From: Marinobacter halodurans
GTDB taxonomy: Bacteria; Pseudomonadota; Gammaproteobacteria; Pseudomonadales; Oleiphilaceae
DNA: 64,000 nt
Assembly: GCF_004327985.1 (NCBI RefSeq)
Contig: NZ_SJDL01000022.1
Span: 1 to 64,000, forward strand
Direction: 5' to 3'
This document shows, piece after piece, positions 1-11,254 of the stretch (positions are counted from its first letter, which is position 1; each line of letters begins with the position of its first letter). Both the position numbers and the translations under genes were made by a program. The notes under the pieces are model-generated. The model was given only the letters and a program-made list of their open reading frames with translations, had not been told where the DNA came from and searched no databases.

Positions 1-118
1 TCGGCTAGTAGTTCCCCTTACCGGGCCCACAGGGGACTTGCACCCCCAAGTCATCCGGCCAGCACCACCTGTACCAGAACAGCGCCCGTCAAGGCGCTAC
101 GCGCCATGCCTGGCGCAC
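1..118 (-). mobile_element. Group II intron, 5' end of ribozyme (partial, leaves window)
   Basis: Read on the minus strand, the stretch opens at 118 with GUGCGCC, a usual 5' end of bacterial group II introns. It continues with GGCAUGGCGC, a G-rich hairpin GGGGGUGCAAGUCCCC, and ends at position 1 with CUACUAGCCGA. In introns I know, the last block is followed by a conserved AGGCAAGGGUGUCC stretch of domain I. No reverse transcriptase can be seen because the element runs off the window. The 5' splice boundary falls one base after the T-run of the glp operon terminator, which is the target preference known for group IIC introns. The subclass is inferred only from that placement. Confidence 0.72.
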
Positions 119-119
119 C

Positions 120-150
120 AAAAAAAACCGCCGGATGAACCACCCGGCGG
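120..150 (-). terminator. Intrinsic terminator of the glp transport operon
   Basis: On the minus strand a 7-bp perfect stem (128-134 with 144-150, CCGCCGG/CCGGCGG) is followed by eight T residues (127-120). It lies 21 bases behind the stop of the substrate-binding protein gene, and the group II intron starts two bases beyond the T-run. Confidence 0.85.
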
Positions 151-171
151 CTTTCCCGTTCAGGCTGAAAA

Positions 172-1920
172 TCAGCTCTTCTCAGCTTCTTCCCAGCTCT
201 TCAGCAGTTCCTTGTAGGGAACGGTTTCGCCCTTCGGCTTCTCGTTCTCCAGCTTGGGCTTGGGAGCGCCCGGCTGGTTCAGCCAGTAGCTGGCGTCACG
301 CGGCTCGTTCAGCTTCGGCCCGCAGGTCTCCATCACCTTGGCGCGCTCCAGGCGCATCATGATGTTGTCCTGGGCTTCCGCCAGACCGTCCAGCGCCTGC
401 TGCGGGGTCTTCTCGCCACTGGTGACCTGGGAGATATACTGCCACCACAGCTGCGCCAGCTTCGGATAGTCCGGTACGTTGGTGCCGGTCGGGCTCCACT
501 GGACGCGGGCCGGGCTGCGGTAGAACTCGACCAGGCCACCCAGCTTCGGTGCCGCTTCGGTCATGGCTTCGGAGTTGATGTCCGACTCGCGAATCGGCGT
601 CAGGCCGACCAGGGTCTTCTTCAGGGAGACCGTCTTGGCCGTGGTGAACTGCGCATACAGCCACGCAGCCAGACGACGCTTCTCAGGTGTGGACTTCATA
701 AAGGTCCAGGAACCCACGTCCTGATAGCCCAGCTTCATGCCTTTTTCCCAGTACGGTCCGTGCGGGGATGGCGCCATCCGCCACTTGGGCGTGCCGTCCT
801 CGTTGACCACGGGCAGTCCGTCCTTGGTCATGCTGGAGGTAAAGGCGGTGTACCAGAAAATCTGCTGGGCCACGTTACCCTGCGCCGGTACCGGACCGGC
901 CTCGGAGAAGGTCATGCCCTGGGCTTCCGGCGGCGCGTACTTCTCCAGCCACTCCTTGTACTTGCGGGTGGCGTAGACCGCCGCCGGGCCGTTTACAGCA
1001 CCACCACGGGTGACGCTGGAACCGACCGGGTGGCAATCCTCGACGCGAATGCCCCACTCGTCCACCGGCAAACCGTTGGGCAGGCCCTTGTCGCCCTCAC
1101 CCGCCATGGAGAACCAGGCGTCGGTGAAGCGCCAGCCCAGGGACGGGTCTTTCTTGCCGTAGTCCATGTGGCCATAGACGCGCTTGCCATCGATGGTCTT
1201 GACCTTGTCGGAGAAGAACTCGGCGATGTCCTCATAGGCCGACCAGTTCACCGGCACGCCCAGTTCATAGCCGTAGATGTCCTTGAACTTCTTCTTCAGA
1301 TCGTCACGCTCGAACCAGTCCGCGCGGAACCAGTACAGGTTGGCGAACTGCTGATCCGGCAACTGGTAGACCTTGCCGTCCGGCGCGGTGGTGAACTCCA
1401 GGCCGATGAAGTCGTCCAGATCCAGCGTCGGCGACGTGACGTCCTTGGCATCGCCCTTGATCATGTCAGAAATCGGGACCACCTTGCCGTAGCGGAAGTG
1501 GGTGCCGATCAGGTCCGAGTCGTTGACGTAGGCATCGTAGATGTTGCGGCCCGACTGCATCTGGGTCTGCAGCTTCTCGATGACGTCCCCTTCCTGGATC
1601 AGGTTATGGGTCACCTTGATCCCGGTGATTTCGGTGAACGCCTTTGCCAGTGTATTGGACTCGTACTCGTGGGTGGCGAGGGTTTCCGAAACCACGTTGA
1701 TTTCCATCCCGCGGAAGGGTTTGGCCGCCTCAGTGAACCAGGCCATTTCCTTGAGCTGCTGCTCCTTGGTCAGGGTCGACGGCTGGAACTCGTTGTCCAC
1801 CCATTTCTCGGCCGCGTCGGAATACTGGTCGGCGCTGGCCTGTAGGCTCAAACCCAGGCTGAGCAGGCCGACGGCGGCGCTCAGCAACAGGGTTTGTGGA
1901 GTGTTCTTGTTCTTCAACAT
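172..1920 (-). CDS. glpV: Glycerol ABC transporter, periplasmic substrate-binding protein (GlpV type)
   Basis: The 582-residue protein is an extracellular solute-binding protein of the sugar class. It should capture glycerol in the periplasm and hand it to the GlpPQ permease. The start at 1920 (MLKNKNTPQ) is preferred over an upstream in-frame Met at 1974, because it puts a clean signal peptide at the N-terminus (hydrophobic residues about 9-26, cleavage after Ala-Ser-Ala near 30) and has a GAGG 8 bases upstream. The glycerol assignment rests on gene order: permeases, two ATPases, glpK, glpR and glpD are all adjacent, as in the glpSTPQV system of Rhizobium. It is the last gene of the operon, separated by 228 bases that hold a GlpR-like box. 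Confidence 0.88.
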   Translation of the reverse strand: MLKNKNTPQTLLLSAAVGLLSLGLSLQASADQYSDAAEKWVDNEFQPSTLTKEQQLKEMAWFTEAAKPFRGMEINVVSETLATHEYESNTLAKAFTEITGIKVTHNLIQEGDVIEKLQTQMQSGRNIYDAYVNDSDLIGTHFRYGKVVPISDMIKGDAKDVTSPTLDLDDFIGLEFTTAPDGKVYQLPDQQFANLYWFRADWFERDDLKKKFKDIYGYELGVPVNWSAYEDIAEFFSDKVKTIDGKRVYGHMDYGKKDPSLGWRFTDAWFSMAGEGDKGLPNGLPVDEWGIRVEDCHPVGSSVTRGGAVNGPAAVYATRKYKEWLEKYAPPEAQGMTFSEAGPVPAQGNVAQQIFWYTAFTSSMTKDGLPVVNEDGTPKWRMAPSPHGPYWEKGMKLGYQDVGSWTFMKSTPEKRRLAAWLYAQFTTAKTVSLKKTLVGLTPIRESDINSEAMTEAAPKLGGLVEFYRSPARVQWSPTGTNVPDYPKLAQLWWQYISQVTSGEKTPQQALDGLAEAQDNIMMRLERAKVMETCGPKLNEPRDASYWLNQPGAPKPKLENEKPKGETVPYKELLKSWEEAEKS

Positions 1921-2092
1921 AGCCAAACCTCGTCTGTTGTTAGTGTTATCGACTACGGGTCGCAGGCTGCCCACCGCCTTCAGGAGCGTTTTCCTGCGCC
2001 CTTCTTTCCGTCCATAAGGCCCGTCAGGGTCCTCCGCGGGCTATAGATCGAAAATCCTTAACGATCGTTTGCGATCATTTTTTATACATTAG

Positions 2093-2119
2093 TTCGTATT
2101 CGAACGCCCCACAATGGGG
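2093..2119. promoter_or_regulatory. GlpR-like operator and small hairpin upstream of glpV
   Basis: TTCG-TATT-CGAA (2093-2104) matches the core TTCG-N4-CGAA of the known E. coli GlpR operator. It is followed on the plus strand by a 5-bp hairpin (CCCCA/TGGGG, 2107-2119). Further CGAAC half-sites lie at 2124-2135. An AT-rich segment (TATAAA on the minus strand near 2080) could be a promoter -10 element. The position suggests that glpV has its own GlpR-controlled promoter or a processing site inside the operon. Confidence 0.5.
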
Positions 2120-2148
2120 TTTGTCGAACACGAACGAAACGCCTTCCA

Positions 2149-2424
2149 TCATCCCCAGCGCAGCAGGACCCCCAACCAAACCACGGAAATTGCCAGGGCG
2201 ATCCAGAGGCTGGCCTCCGTCAACCCCAGGAACAGCAGATGAATGTAGGCACTGCTGAGCAGGCCGATAAACAGCCGGTCGCCGCGGGTGGTGGCGATCG
2301 GCAGGAAGCCCTTGCGCTCCACGCAGGGCTTGACCACTTCGAACACCGTCATCACCAGCAGGATGGCGGCGATGGTGGCGAAGAAAATCGCGGTGGGAAG
2401 GGTCCACTGCATCCAGGCAATCAT
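2149..2424 (-). CDS. Small two-helix membrane protein of glycerol ABC operon (DUF2160 type)
   Basis: This 91-residue protein has three hydrophobic stretches (about residues 8-26, 46-62 and 68-90). Small membrane proteins of the DUF2160 kind are regularly found between the permease and binding-protein genes of glycerol ABC operons, and this one sits exactly there, 11 bases after glpQ. The start at 2424 (MIAWMQW) was chosen because GAGGAGG lies 7 bases upstream; a longer frame to 2640 lies inside glpQ and is a shadow. Its role is unknown to me; an accessory subunit of the permease is the likely guess. Confidence 0.8.
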   Translation of the reverse strand: MIAWMQWTLPTAIFFATIAAILLVMTVFEVVKPCVERKGFLPIATTRGDRLFIGLLSSAYIHLLFLGLTEASLWIALAISVVWLGVLLRWG

Positions 2425-2435
2425 GCTCAACCTCC

Positions 2436-3242
<807 letters not shown>

Positions 3243-3251
3243 GACGGCCTC

Positions 3252-4114
<863 letters not shown>

Positions 4115-4118
<4 letters not shown>

Positions 4119-5227
4119 GACTGCGCCTCCTCGGTCTGCTCGTCCACCAGGAATTCATCCACGTACACCTTCAGCCACTGGCGTGGGAACCCCACATGGA
4201 GGGTGTCGCCGGAGATCATCTGGTCCTCGTCGATCCGGGCCTTCAGGCGTTGCTCGCCCAGTTGCAGGGTAACGATCTTGTAGGTGCCGAGGTCCTCGAC
4301 GTCGAGGATCCGGCAGGGCCAGGTGTCATCGGCGGGTGCCGCGGTCAGTTGCACGAACTCCGGGCGAATGCCCAGTTTGATGTTGCTCGATCCGGTCGCT
4401 GCGATGCGCTGTTTCTGCCCGTCGTCGAGCGGGACGTCGATGTCGTCGAAACGAACGCCCTGTTCCGTCACCGATACATCGATCAGGTTCATCCCGGGAC
4501 TGCCGATGAAGAAACCCACGAATGTATGGTTGGGTCGCTCGAACAGCTCGCGGGGTGTGCCGAACTGCACGATCTGGCCGTCGTACATCACCGCGATCTT
4601 GTCGGCGAAGGTGGACGCTTCCAACTGATCGTGGGTCACGTAGACCATGGTGATGTTGAACTGCTCGTGGATCTGCTTGAGCTTGCGCCGCAATTTCCAC
4701 TTGAGCTGCGGATCGATCACCGTCAGCGGCTCGTCGAACAGGATGGCGGAGACGTCGTCCCGCACCAGGCCGCGGCCCATGGAAACTTTCTGCTTCTCGT
4801 CCGCCGTCAGGCCCTTGGCCTTCTTCCGAAGCACCGGCTCGAGCTCCAGGATGGCGGCGATCTCTTCCACCTTGGCCTCGATCCTGGCCTTGGGAATGCC
4901 GGCGTTCTTGAGCGGGAATGCCAGGTTGTCAAACACCGTCATGGAGTCGTAGACCACCGGGAACTGGAACACCTGGGCGATGTTACGGTCCTTGGGCGAG
5001 AGCTCGTTGACCCGCACATTGTCGAACATCACATCCCCTTCCGACGGTGCCAGCAGGCCGGAAATGATGTTGAGCATGGTGGTCTTGCCGCAGCCCGACG
5101 GCCCCAGCAAGGCATAGGCACCGCCCTTGTGCCAGGTGTGACTCATCTGGCGGATGGCGTAGTCACCCGGGCCTTCGGGATGGCGACTGTAACTGTGGGC
5201 AAGCGATTTCAACTGGATTTCGGCCAT
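4115..5227 (-). CDS. glpT: Glycerol ABC transporter ATPase GlpT (degenerate signature motif)
   Basis: The 370-residue ATPase has a canonical Walker A (GPSGCGKTT, residues 42-50), a Q-loop Gln at 88, a Walker B ending in DEP near 165 and the switch His at 199 (VYVTHD). A MalK-like regulatory domain follows from about 240. The ABC signature is abnormal: LTADEKQK at 140-147 stands where LSGGQ is expected, and the D-loop reads VIDPQL. Its partner GlpS has the opposite defects, so the heterodimer should have one complete and one degenerate ATP site. The gene lies 6 bases behind glpS and overlaps glpP by 4 bases. Confidence 0.9.
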
Positions 5228-5233
5228 GGTCGC

Positions 5234-6337
5234 TTACTCCGTATCCGCATTGTTGTCATGCACCGAGGCCGGCGCGTGCACCAGGTCTCCGGCCTCATCG
5301 AACACGAAGAGCTTGCCTATGGGCAGGTAGATCTGGATCGGGGTCTCGGTGTGGTATTCGTGGACGCCCATCAACTGCAAAACCAGCTCGAAGTGCTCAT
5401 TCTTCACGTGCATGAAGGTTTCCGAGCCACTGATCTCCGCCAGTTCCACCGTCATTGCCAGTTCCAGGTCATCCTCGTTCTGCGGCACCAGGCTGATGTG
5501 GCTGGGCCGTATGCCAAACTGATAGCGGCCCGGCACGAGGGACGACAGCTCTCGGGTGAGCGGGTGGTGGGCGTACTCGTCGAAGGTCAGTTCATTTTCC
5601 GTAACCCGCCCCGGCATGAAGTTGATGGGCGGTTCGCTGAACAGTTCGGCGGCAGTGGTGTTCACCGGCCGGCGGTAGACGTCCATCACCGGCCCGTTCT
5701 GGATGATCCGCCCCTCGTGGAGCAGCGTGGTCACACCACCCAGGGCCAGGGCTTCGTTAGGCTCGGTGGTGGCATAAACCGCGACGCAATTGCGGGCCCG
5801 GAAAAGTTCCCGCAATTCGGCCCGCAACTCTTCGCGCAACTTGTAATCCAGGTTGACCAGCGGCTCATCGAACAGGATCAGCGTGGCATCCTTGACCAGG
5901 GCCCGGGCCATGGCGGTGCGCTGCTGCTGGCCGCCTGACAACTCCAGCGGGTAGCGCTTGAGCAGGTTCTCGATGCGCAGCATTTCGGCAGTCTCACGCA
6001 CCCGGCGCTCGATCTCTGACGGCGCCATCCTGGCCAGCTTCAGGGGCGAGGCAATGTTGTCCCACACCGTCAGGTTCGGGTAGTTGATGAACTGCTGGTA
6101 GATCATGGAGATGTTGCGTTTCTGCACACTCTGGCCGGTCACATCCACACCATCGACCAGCACGCGACCTTCATCCGGACGGTCCAGCCCGGCCATCAGG
6201 CGCATCAGGGATGTCTTGCCCGCCAGGGTTCGCCCCAGCAGCACGTTAAAGGATCCGGCTTCAAAGGTGAGATCGGCATCCGCCACATGGGGCACGCCGT
6301 CCACCACGCGGGACACATTCTCAAGAGTCAGCGACAT
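5234..6337 (-). CDS. glpS: Glycerol ABC transporter ATPase GlpS (switch His replaced)
   Basis: First gene of the importer operon, encoding a 367-residue ATPase. Walker A is GRTLAGKT (35-42), the signature LSGGQ is intact (133-137) and Walker B ends in DEP near 158. The switch histidine is missing: VYATTEP puts Thr at 191. A MalK-like C-terminal domain follows. The start at 6337 (MSLTLENV) is supported by AAGGA about 9 bases upstream; the extra 13 residues of a longer frame from 6376 do not look like the family. Expression is probably under GlpR, from boxes at 6395-6406 and 6521-6532, and perhaps also the divergent sigma-54 activator. Confidence 0.9.
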   Translation of the reverse strand: MSLTLENVSRVVDGVPHVADADLTFEAGSFNVLLGRTLAGKTSLMRLMAGLDRPDEGRVLVDGVDVTGQSVQKRNISMIYQQFINYPNLTVWDNIASPLKLARMAPSEIERRVRETAEMLRIENLLKRYPLELSGGQQQRTAMARALVKDATLILFDEPLVNLDYKLREELRAELRELFRARNCVAVYATTEPNEALALGGVTTLLHEGRIIQNGPVMDVYRRPVNTTAAELFSEPPINFMPGRVTENELTFDEYAHHPLTRELSSLVPGRYQFGIRPSHISLVPQNEDDLELAMTVELAEISGSETFMHVKNEHFELVLQLMGVHEYHTETPIQIYLPIGKLFVFDEAGDLVHAPASVHDNNADTE

Positions 6338-6390
6338 GCGTTCGTGTCCTTGTTTTTGTTCTGACTGCGCGAACACCGCACCGGCGGCTT

Positions 6391-6553
6391 AACGTTCGCT
6401 TTCGAATATCAGAACGCAACGAACATACCAATCGCACTCACGGTCAGGCAAAAAAATCACAAATACCTGTTTTAAAACTCTTTTAATGCATCAGATTGCG
6501 TTCATTCACGCAGAGCAATGTTCGCTTTCGAATAAAACTGTTCAATATGAACA
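6391..6553. promoter_or_regulatory. Double GlpR-like operator in glpS / activator intergenic region
   Basis: Two nearly identical boxes, GTTCGCTTTCGAATA at 6394-6408 and 6520-6534, both have the TTCG-N4-CGAA core of GlpR operators. They are 126 bases apart. A further near-palindrome TGTTCAATATGAACA lies at 6539-6553, followed by more GAACA half-sites to about 6585. The spacing would suit repression by looping over the promoter of the importer operon and possibly of the divergent activator gene. I see no convincing -24/-12 sigma-54 promoter here. Confidence 0.65.
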
Positions 6554-6636
6554 TTGACATGCGAACACTGTGAACACAATATTGAACAATCTTTGCGGTT
6601 CCCGAACACGGAAAAAGACAACAATGAGGCAGGGAA

Positions 6637-8520
6637 ATGACCGTGAACAGGATGACGACAAGCGACGATTTCGGTGAGCTGATCGCCGCCTCATGGGCGC
6701 GCTGCCACAGCTTCGGGCTCGCTCACGACTCCCGGCCAGCCGCCGTCGACCTCGATCGTCCGGCTCGCCAGCAGTTGCATGAGGAGAACGGTATCCTGCT
6801 TGATACCACCGAGAGTGAAGTACTGCCCTACTACGACAACATCCTGGCCAACAGCCGTTCACTGATCATGCTGTCAGACGGCCAGGGGCGCCTGCTACGC
6901 CATTGGGGCGACCGCCGCTTTGTCGAGACCGGCCGCCCGGACCTGTTCCGGGAAGGCTGCAGCTGGCAGGAACGCCATAACGGCACCAACGCCATCGGCA
7001 CTGCGATCGCCTGCGGCCAGGCCATCCAGGTCCAACGCAACGAGCACTTCCTTACGGCAAACCGATTCATGGTGGGCTGCGCGGCCCCGATCCGGGATGT
7101 AAACCGCAGGTTGATCGGTGTGCTGAACGTCTCCAGCGACGCTTACCTGCCCCAGGCCCATACCCTGGGCATGGTCAAGCTGATGGCGATCTCGGTGGAA
7201 AACCGGTTGATGGCACGGGCCCACAGCCGCGACTGCTACCTGCTGACCCTCAACACCAATCCGGACAACCTGGACAGCCAGTGGTCGGGCCTGCTCGCAC
7301 TCGATGGCGACGGCGCCATCGTTGCCGTCAACCAGCGGGCCGGACAGCTCCTGGCGACCGAACAGCTCCAACAGCCCATCTGCGAACTGCTGGATCTGGG
7401 CCTGGATGACCTGCTGGCCCAGGCAGACCGGGACTCGTTCCAACTGCGAACCCGCACCCAGCGTCGGCTTTTCGGCCTGTTGCGGGCCCCCTCCGCCAGG
7501 CTTAATGGCCACGCCCCGCCCCGCCCGAGTACACCCCAGCGCCTCGCAGCGGACGGCCCGCTTACCTTCGCCGACATAGAGTTCGGCGACGAGCAGGTTC
7601 GCCGCTGTATTCGCCAGGCCACACGGGTGTCGGACCGGGACATTCCGATACTGATCCACGGTGAAACCGGCGTCGGCAAGGAAGTCTTTGTAAAAGCCCT
7701 GCACCAGGCCAGCGAACGCCGCGATCAGCCACTGGTCGCCGTCAATTGCGCCGCCATCCCCTCGGAGCTGGTCGAATCGGAGCTATTCGGTTACGAACGG
7801 GGCGCCTTTACCGGCGCGAGCACCGAGGGCGCGACAGGCCTTATCCGCAAGGCCCACAAGGGGATCCTGTTCCTGGATGAGATCGGTGAAATGCCGGCCC
7901 GGGCCCAGGCACGGCTGCTTCGGGTGCTGCAGGAAAGGGAAGTCACGCCGGTCGGATCCACGGAGGCCTATCCGGTGGACATCCGTCTGATCTCGGCAAC
8001 AAACCAGACATTACGCGAGCAGGTGGAGGCCGGTACATTCCGGCGCGACCTGTATTACCGGATCAACGGCCTGGCGATCGAATTGCCACGCCTGCGCGAT
8101 CGGAGTGACAAACGCGCCCTGTTTCGCCAGGTCCATGCCTATTACCGGGAACCCGACCAACCGGCCGAGCTGTCCAGCGCCCTGCTGGACATGCTGGAGC
8201 GCCACCCCTGGCCCGGCAACATCCGCCAACTGATCAACGTGATGCAGGTGGCCCTGGCCATGGCCGACCGGGAATCGATTGAAACCTGGCACTTGCCCGA
8301 TGACTTCATCCGGGACCTGAACGCCGTCACGTCCCACCCGGCGGCTCCAACCGCCAATGTAGCGGCGCACCCACTACCGGATCAGCCGGCGGGCTCGGCA
8401 CTGGACTCATTGCTGGAGGTCTACAACCAGCACCAGGGGAATGTTTCCCGCACGGCGCGGCACTTCGGCTTCAGCCGGAATACCGTCTACAAGCGCCTGC
8501 GGGAATTGGGGGTGCGTTAA
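6637..8520 (+). CDS. Sigma-54-dependent transcriptional activator, AcoR family
   Basis: The 627-residue protein has an N-terminal GAF-like sensor of the AcoR type (GTNAIGTAI near residue 120), then an AAA+ sigma-54 activator domain and a C-terminal Fis-type helix-turn-helix ([19 protein letters not shown]). The AAA+ part has Walker A GETGVGKE and the sigma-54 contact loop GAFTGA. It should activate a sigma-54 promoter in response to a small molecule, possibly glycerol or an alcohol. It is divergent from the glycerol importer and convergent with glpK; the two stop codons overlap in the four bases TTAA (8517-8520). AGGCAGGGAA just upstream supports the start at 6637. The true ligand and target are not visible. 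Confidence 0.88.
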   Translation: MTVNRMTTSDDFGELIAASWARCHSFGLAHDSRPAAVDLDRPARQQLHEENGILLDTTESEVLPYYDNILANSRSLIMLSDGQGRLLRHWGDRRFVETGRPDLFREGCSWQERHNGTNAIGTAIACGQAIQVQRNEHFLTANRFMVGCAAPIRDVNRRLIGVLNVSSDAYLPQAHTLGMVKLMAISVENRLMARAHSRDCYLLTLNTNPDNLDSQWSGLLALDGDGAIVAVNQRAGQLLATEQLQQPICELLDLGLDDLLAQADRDSFQLRTRTQRRLFGLLRAPSARLNGHAPPRPSTPQRLAADGPLTFADIEFGDEQVRRCIRQATRVSDRDIPILIHGETGVGKEVFVKALHQASERRDQPLVAVNCAAIPSELVESELFGYERGAFTGASTEGATGLIRKAHKGILFLDEIGEMPARAQARLLRVLQEREVTPVGSTEAYPVDIRLISATNQTLREQVEAGTFRRDLYYRINGLAIELPRLRDRSDKRALFRQVHAYYREPDQPAELSSALLDMLERHPWPGNIRQLINVMQVALAMADRESIETWHLPDDFIRDLNAVTSHPAAPTANVAAHPLPDQPAGSALDSLLEVYNQHQGNVSRTARHFGFSRNTVYKRLRELGVR

Positions 8521-9995
8521 TCCTGCAACCGGTTGACGGCCTCGACCCAACCTTCGTAGAGGCGGTCCCGGGTTTCCTTGGTCATTTCCGGCGTAAAGCT
8601 GCGGTCGCACTGCCACAGGCCTTCCAGGGTTTCTAGGGAGTCGAAGACGCCTGCCTTGAGGCCTGCCAAGTAGGCCGCGCCCAACGCGGTGGTTTCGATC
8701 AGTTTGGGCCGGTCAACGGTTGCTCCCAACACATCGGCCAGGAACTGCAGCACCCAGTTGTTCTCCACCATGCCGCCGTCCACCCGCAGGGCGACCGGAC
8801 GCACGCCATCCTTTTCCATGGCCTTCTGAAGGTCCTTGGTCTGATAGCAGACGGACTGCAGGCCGGCCGTAACGATCTCCTTGATGCCGGTATCCCGGGT
8901 CAGCCCGAAAATCGCGCCCCGGGCCTTGGGATCCCAGTAAGGCGCCCCCAGGCCGGTGAACGCCGGCACCAGGTAGACACCGTGGTTGGCCGGCGTCTGT
9001 TCCGCCAGCGACTCGGTTTCCCGGGCCATGCGAATCAGCTTGATGCCGTCCCGCAACCACTGGATCGCCGCACCGGCGATGAAGATGCTGCCTTCGAGCG
9101 CGTAGGTCACTTTCCCATTGAGACGATAACCGACGGTAGTCAGAAGGCGTGACGAGGAGTGCAGCGGCTTGTCGCCCGTGTTCAGCATCAGGAAGCACCC
9201 CGTCCCGTAGGTGCTCTTGGCCATTCCCGCCTGGAAACAGGTCTGACCGAACAGCGCCGCCTGCTGGTCACCGGCCATACCGTAGACCGGCACGGCGGCA
9301 CCCAACAGTTCCGGCTCCAGGGTGCCGAAATCATCCGCCGAGTCCAGCACCTCAGGCAATAACGCCTCAGGCACATCGAACAGCTTCAGCAGATCCGCGT
9401 CCCATTGCTGTTCATGGATGTTGAACAGCAGCGTACGCGAGGCGTTGGTGGCATCGGTAAAATGGGACCGCCCGCCGGTCAGGCGCCACAGCAGGAAGGT
9501 ATCGATGGTGCCGAAGGCCAGCTTGCCCTGTTCGGCCCGGGCCTGGGCACCGTCGACGTTATCCAGGATCCAGCGCAACTTGGTGGCGGAGAAATAGGGG
9601 TCAGCCAGCAGCCCGGTCTTCTCGTGAATCATGGCCTCGCTACCATCGTCCTTGAGCTGCTGGCACAGGACTGCGGCCCGTCGATCCTGCCAGACAATGG
9701 CGTTATATATGGGCCTGCCGGTTTCCCGGTCCCAGACCACCGTGGTCTCACGCTGATTGGTGATGCCGATGCCGGCGAGGGCGTCCGCCTTCAGGTCGGC
9801 TTTCTGGAGAACATCCCGACAGGTCTCGATGACGGTGCGCCAGATATCCTCGGGATCGTGTTCGACCCAGCCGCTCTCCGGAAAATGTTGCGGGAATTCC
9901 TGCTGGCTGACCGCGACAAACTCGCCCTGACCATCGAAAATCATGGCCCGTGAGCTGGTCGTGCCCTGGTCAATTGCCATGAGATAACGCGTCAT
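8517..9995 (-). CDS. glpK: Glycerol kinase
   Basis: This cytoplasmic FGGY-family kinase of 492 residues phosphorylates glycerol with ATP to sn-glycerol 3-phosphate, trapping the imported substrate. The N-terminal phosphate-binding motif ([15 protein letters not shown]) and the usual length of about 500 residues identify it. AAGGGTG lies 7 bases before the ATG at 9995. Divergent from glpR, with a GlpR-like box between them. There is no glpF aquaporin gene nearby; the ABC importer appears to supply the substrate. Confidence 0.97.
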   Translation of the reverse strand: MTRYLMAIDQGTTSSRAMIFDGQGEFVAVSQQEFPQHFPESGWVEHDPEDIWRTVIETCRDVLQKADLKADALAGIGITNQRETTVVWDRETGRPIYNAIVWQDRRAAVLCQQLKDDGSEAMIHEKTGLLADPYFSATKLRWILDNVDGAQARAEQGKLAFGTIDTFLLWRLTGGRSHFTDATNASRTLLFNIHEQQWDADLLKLFDVPEALLPEVLDSADDFGTLEPELLGAAVPVYGMAGDQQAALFGQTCFQAGMAKSTYGTGCFLMLNTGDKPLHSSSRLLTTVGYRLNGKVTYALEGSIFIAGAAIQWLRDGIKLIRMARETESLAEQTPANHGVYLVPAFTGLGAPYWDPKARGAIFGLTRDTGIKEIVTAGLQSVCYQTKDLQKAMEKDGVRPVALRVDGGMVENNWVLQFLADVLGATVDRPKLIETTALGAAYLAGLKAGVFDSLETLEGLWQCDRSFTPEMTKETRDRLYEGWVEAVNRLQD

Positions 9996-10330
9996 GATTG
10001 CACCCTTTTACCGTTTGTTTGCTTATTGTCCGGCGATGCCCCCTTCGAAACCACGCTCGTCATGGACAATTTTCAATGGGGCCTTTGCGGCATTCTTACC
10101 CTTTTCGAAAACGAATCCAAATATTTTTTCGTTTTCAGTGACGCCCGGGGGCAGATCGAACATCCCCATGAGCCCAAATCCACACCGTCGCCCGGCCACT
10201 TCCCGATAACGTGTTATATTGATTTGATAAATCGTCGAACGACGTGCAATGGGTCGCAGAACGTCCGCGCGTAACGTGATTTTCGCAATGCGACCTGTCT
10301 TCCTACAAGAACGAGTGCGGGTATCGAGGC
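9996..10330. promoter_or_regulatory. glpK / glpR intergenic region with GlpR-like operator
   Basis: The 335-base gap contains TTCG-AAAA-CGAA at 10104-10115, a full match to the operator core, and a half-site TTCGTTTTC at 10128-10136. Lying about 110 bases upstream of glpK, they probably mediate repression of glpK. A small inverted repeat CGTCG-AA-CGACG lies near 10232-10243, closer to glpR. I see nothing else in this stretch. Confidence 0.6.
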
Positions 10331-11089
10331 ATGGCACAGAAACACCGGCAGGACCTGATCATGGAGCTGATTCACCAGAACGGCTTCGTCACTACCGAAC
10401 AGCTTGTGGATCATTTCCAGGTCACACCGCAAACCATTCGCCGGGATCTCAACCAACTGGCTCGCCAGAGCCGGGTACGGCGTCACCACGGCGGTGCAGG
10501 CATCGACTCCAGTACCGTCAACACCGCTTACCAGACGCGCAAGATCATGGACCTGGAAGCCAAGGAGCGCATTGCCCACAGCCTGGTGAAAATGATTCCC
10601 GACGGAGCCTCGCTGTTCATCAACATCGGGACCACCACCGAAACCATTGCCCGGGCCCTGCTCAACCACAACAACCTGCGCATCGTGACCAACAACCTGC
10701 ATGTGGCGTCGATCCTGGCGAGCCGCGAGGACTTTCATATCATCATCGCCGGTGGCGAGGTGCGTAACCGGGACGGCGGCATCGTCGGCGAAGCGACGCG
10801 GGACTTCATCAACCAGTTCAAGATGGATTTCGGCGTCATCGGCATCAGCGGTATCCATATGGATGGCTCCCTGCTGGACTTCGACTACCGCGAGGTCCGC
10901 GTGGCCCAGACGATCATGACCAACTCACAGCAGGTACTGCTGGCCGCCGACCACACCAAGTTCGGGCGCAATGCCATGGTACGACTGGGCAGTATAACCC
11001 AGGCCGACCACTTCTTTACCGACCAGAAGCCCCCGCACGACATCCAGCAACTGCTGACCGACAACGACGTCAAGCTCCACGTCGTCTGA
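10331..11089 (+). CDS. glpR: Glycerol-3-phosphate regulon repressor GlpR (DeoR family)
   Basis: The 252-residue protein has an N-terminal DeoR-type winged helix (residues about 6-60; VTTEQLVDHFQVTPQTIRR) and a C-terminal phospho-sugar-binding domain (NIGTTTETIARAL, VTNNLHV, GGEVRNRDGGIVGEA). Proteins of this family repress glycerol genes and release DNA when sn-glycerol 3-phosphate is present. It sits between glpK and glpD, and matching TTCG-N4-CGAA boxes occur before glpS, glpV and glpK. Confidence 0.95.
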   Translation: MAQKHRQDLIMELIHQNGFVTTEQLVDHFQVTPQTIRRDLNQLARQSRVRRHHGGAGIDSSTVNTAYQTRKIMDLEAKERIAHSLVKMIPDGASLFINIGTTTETIARALLNHNNLRIVTNNLHVASILASREDFHIIIAGGEVRNRDGGIVGEATRDFINQFKMDFGVIGISGIHMDGSLLDFDYREVRVAQTIMTNSQQVLLAADHTKFGRNAMVRLGSITQADHFFTDQKPPHDIQQLLTDNDVKLHVV

Positions 11090-11120
11090 TCCCGGATACG
11101 ATGAAATCGGCCGCCCGATC

Positions 11121-11236
11121 CTGTGGCTTTTCGATTCGCGCCACAGTGTTCGTTTTTATTCTTTATTTTCCTTTACGAATACACATCCTTTTCGCATAAT
11201 GCTTTCGTTGGCTACAAAATCGCCAAAACGAACACA
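11121..11236 (+). promoter_or_regulatory. glpR terminator-like hairpin and glpD promoter region with GlpR half-sites
   Basis: A 7-bp hairpin (CTGTGGC 11121-11127 with GCCACAG 11140-11146) followed by a T-rich tract may end glpR transcription. Behind it lie GTGTTCG (11147-11153), TACGAAT (11174-11180), TTTCG (11203-11207) and AAACGAACA (11226-11234). These resemble single arms of the GlpR operator; no full TTCG-N4-CGAA is present here. The stretch is AT-rich compared with the flanking genes. Confidence 0.45.
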
Positions 11237-11254
11237 GGCTGGAGATCGAAAGGT

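Noticed and set aside
6338-6636. Sigma-54 promoter for the divergent AcoR-like activator upstream of glpS
   Set aside because: No convincing TGGC-N8-TTGC pattern on either strand by eye; a matrix scan would be needed.
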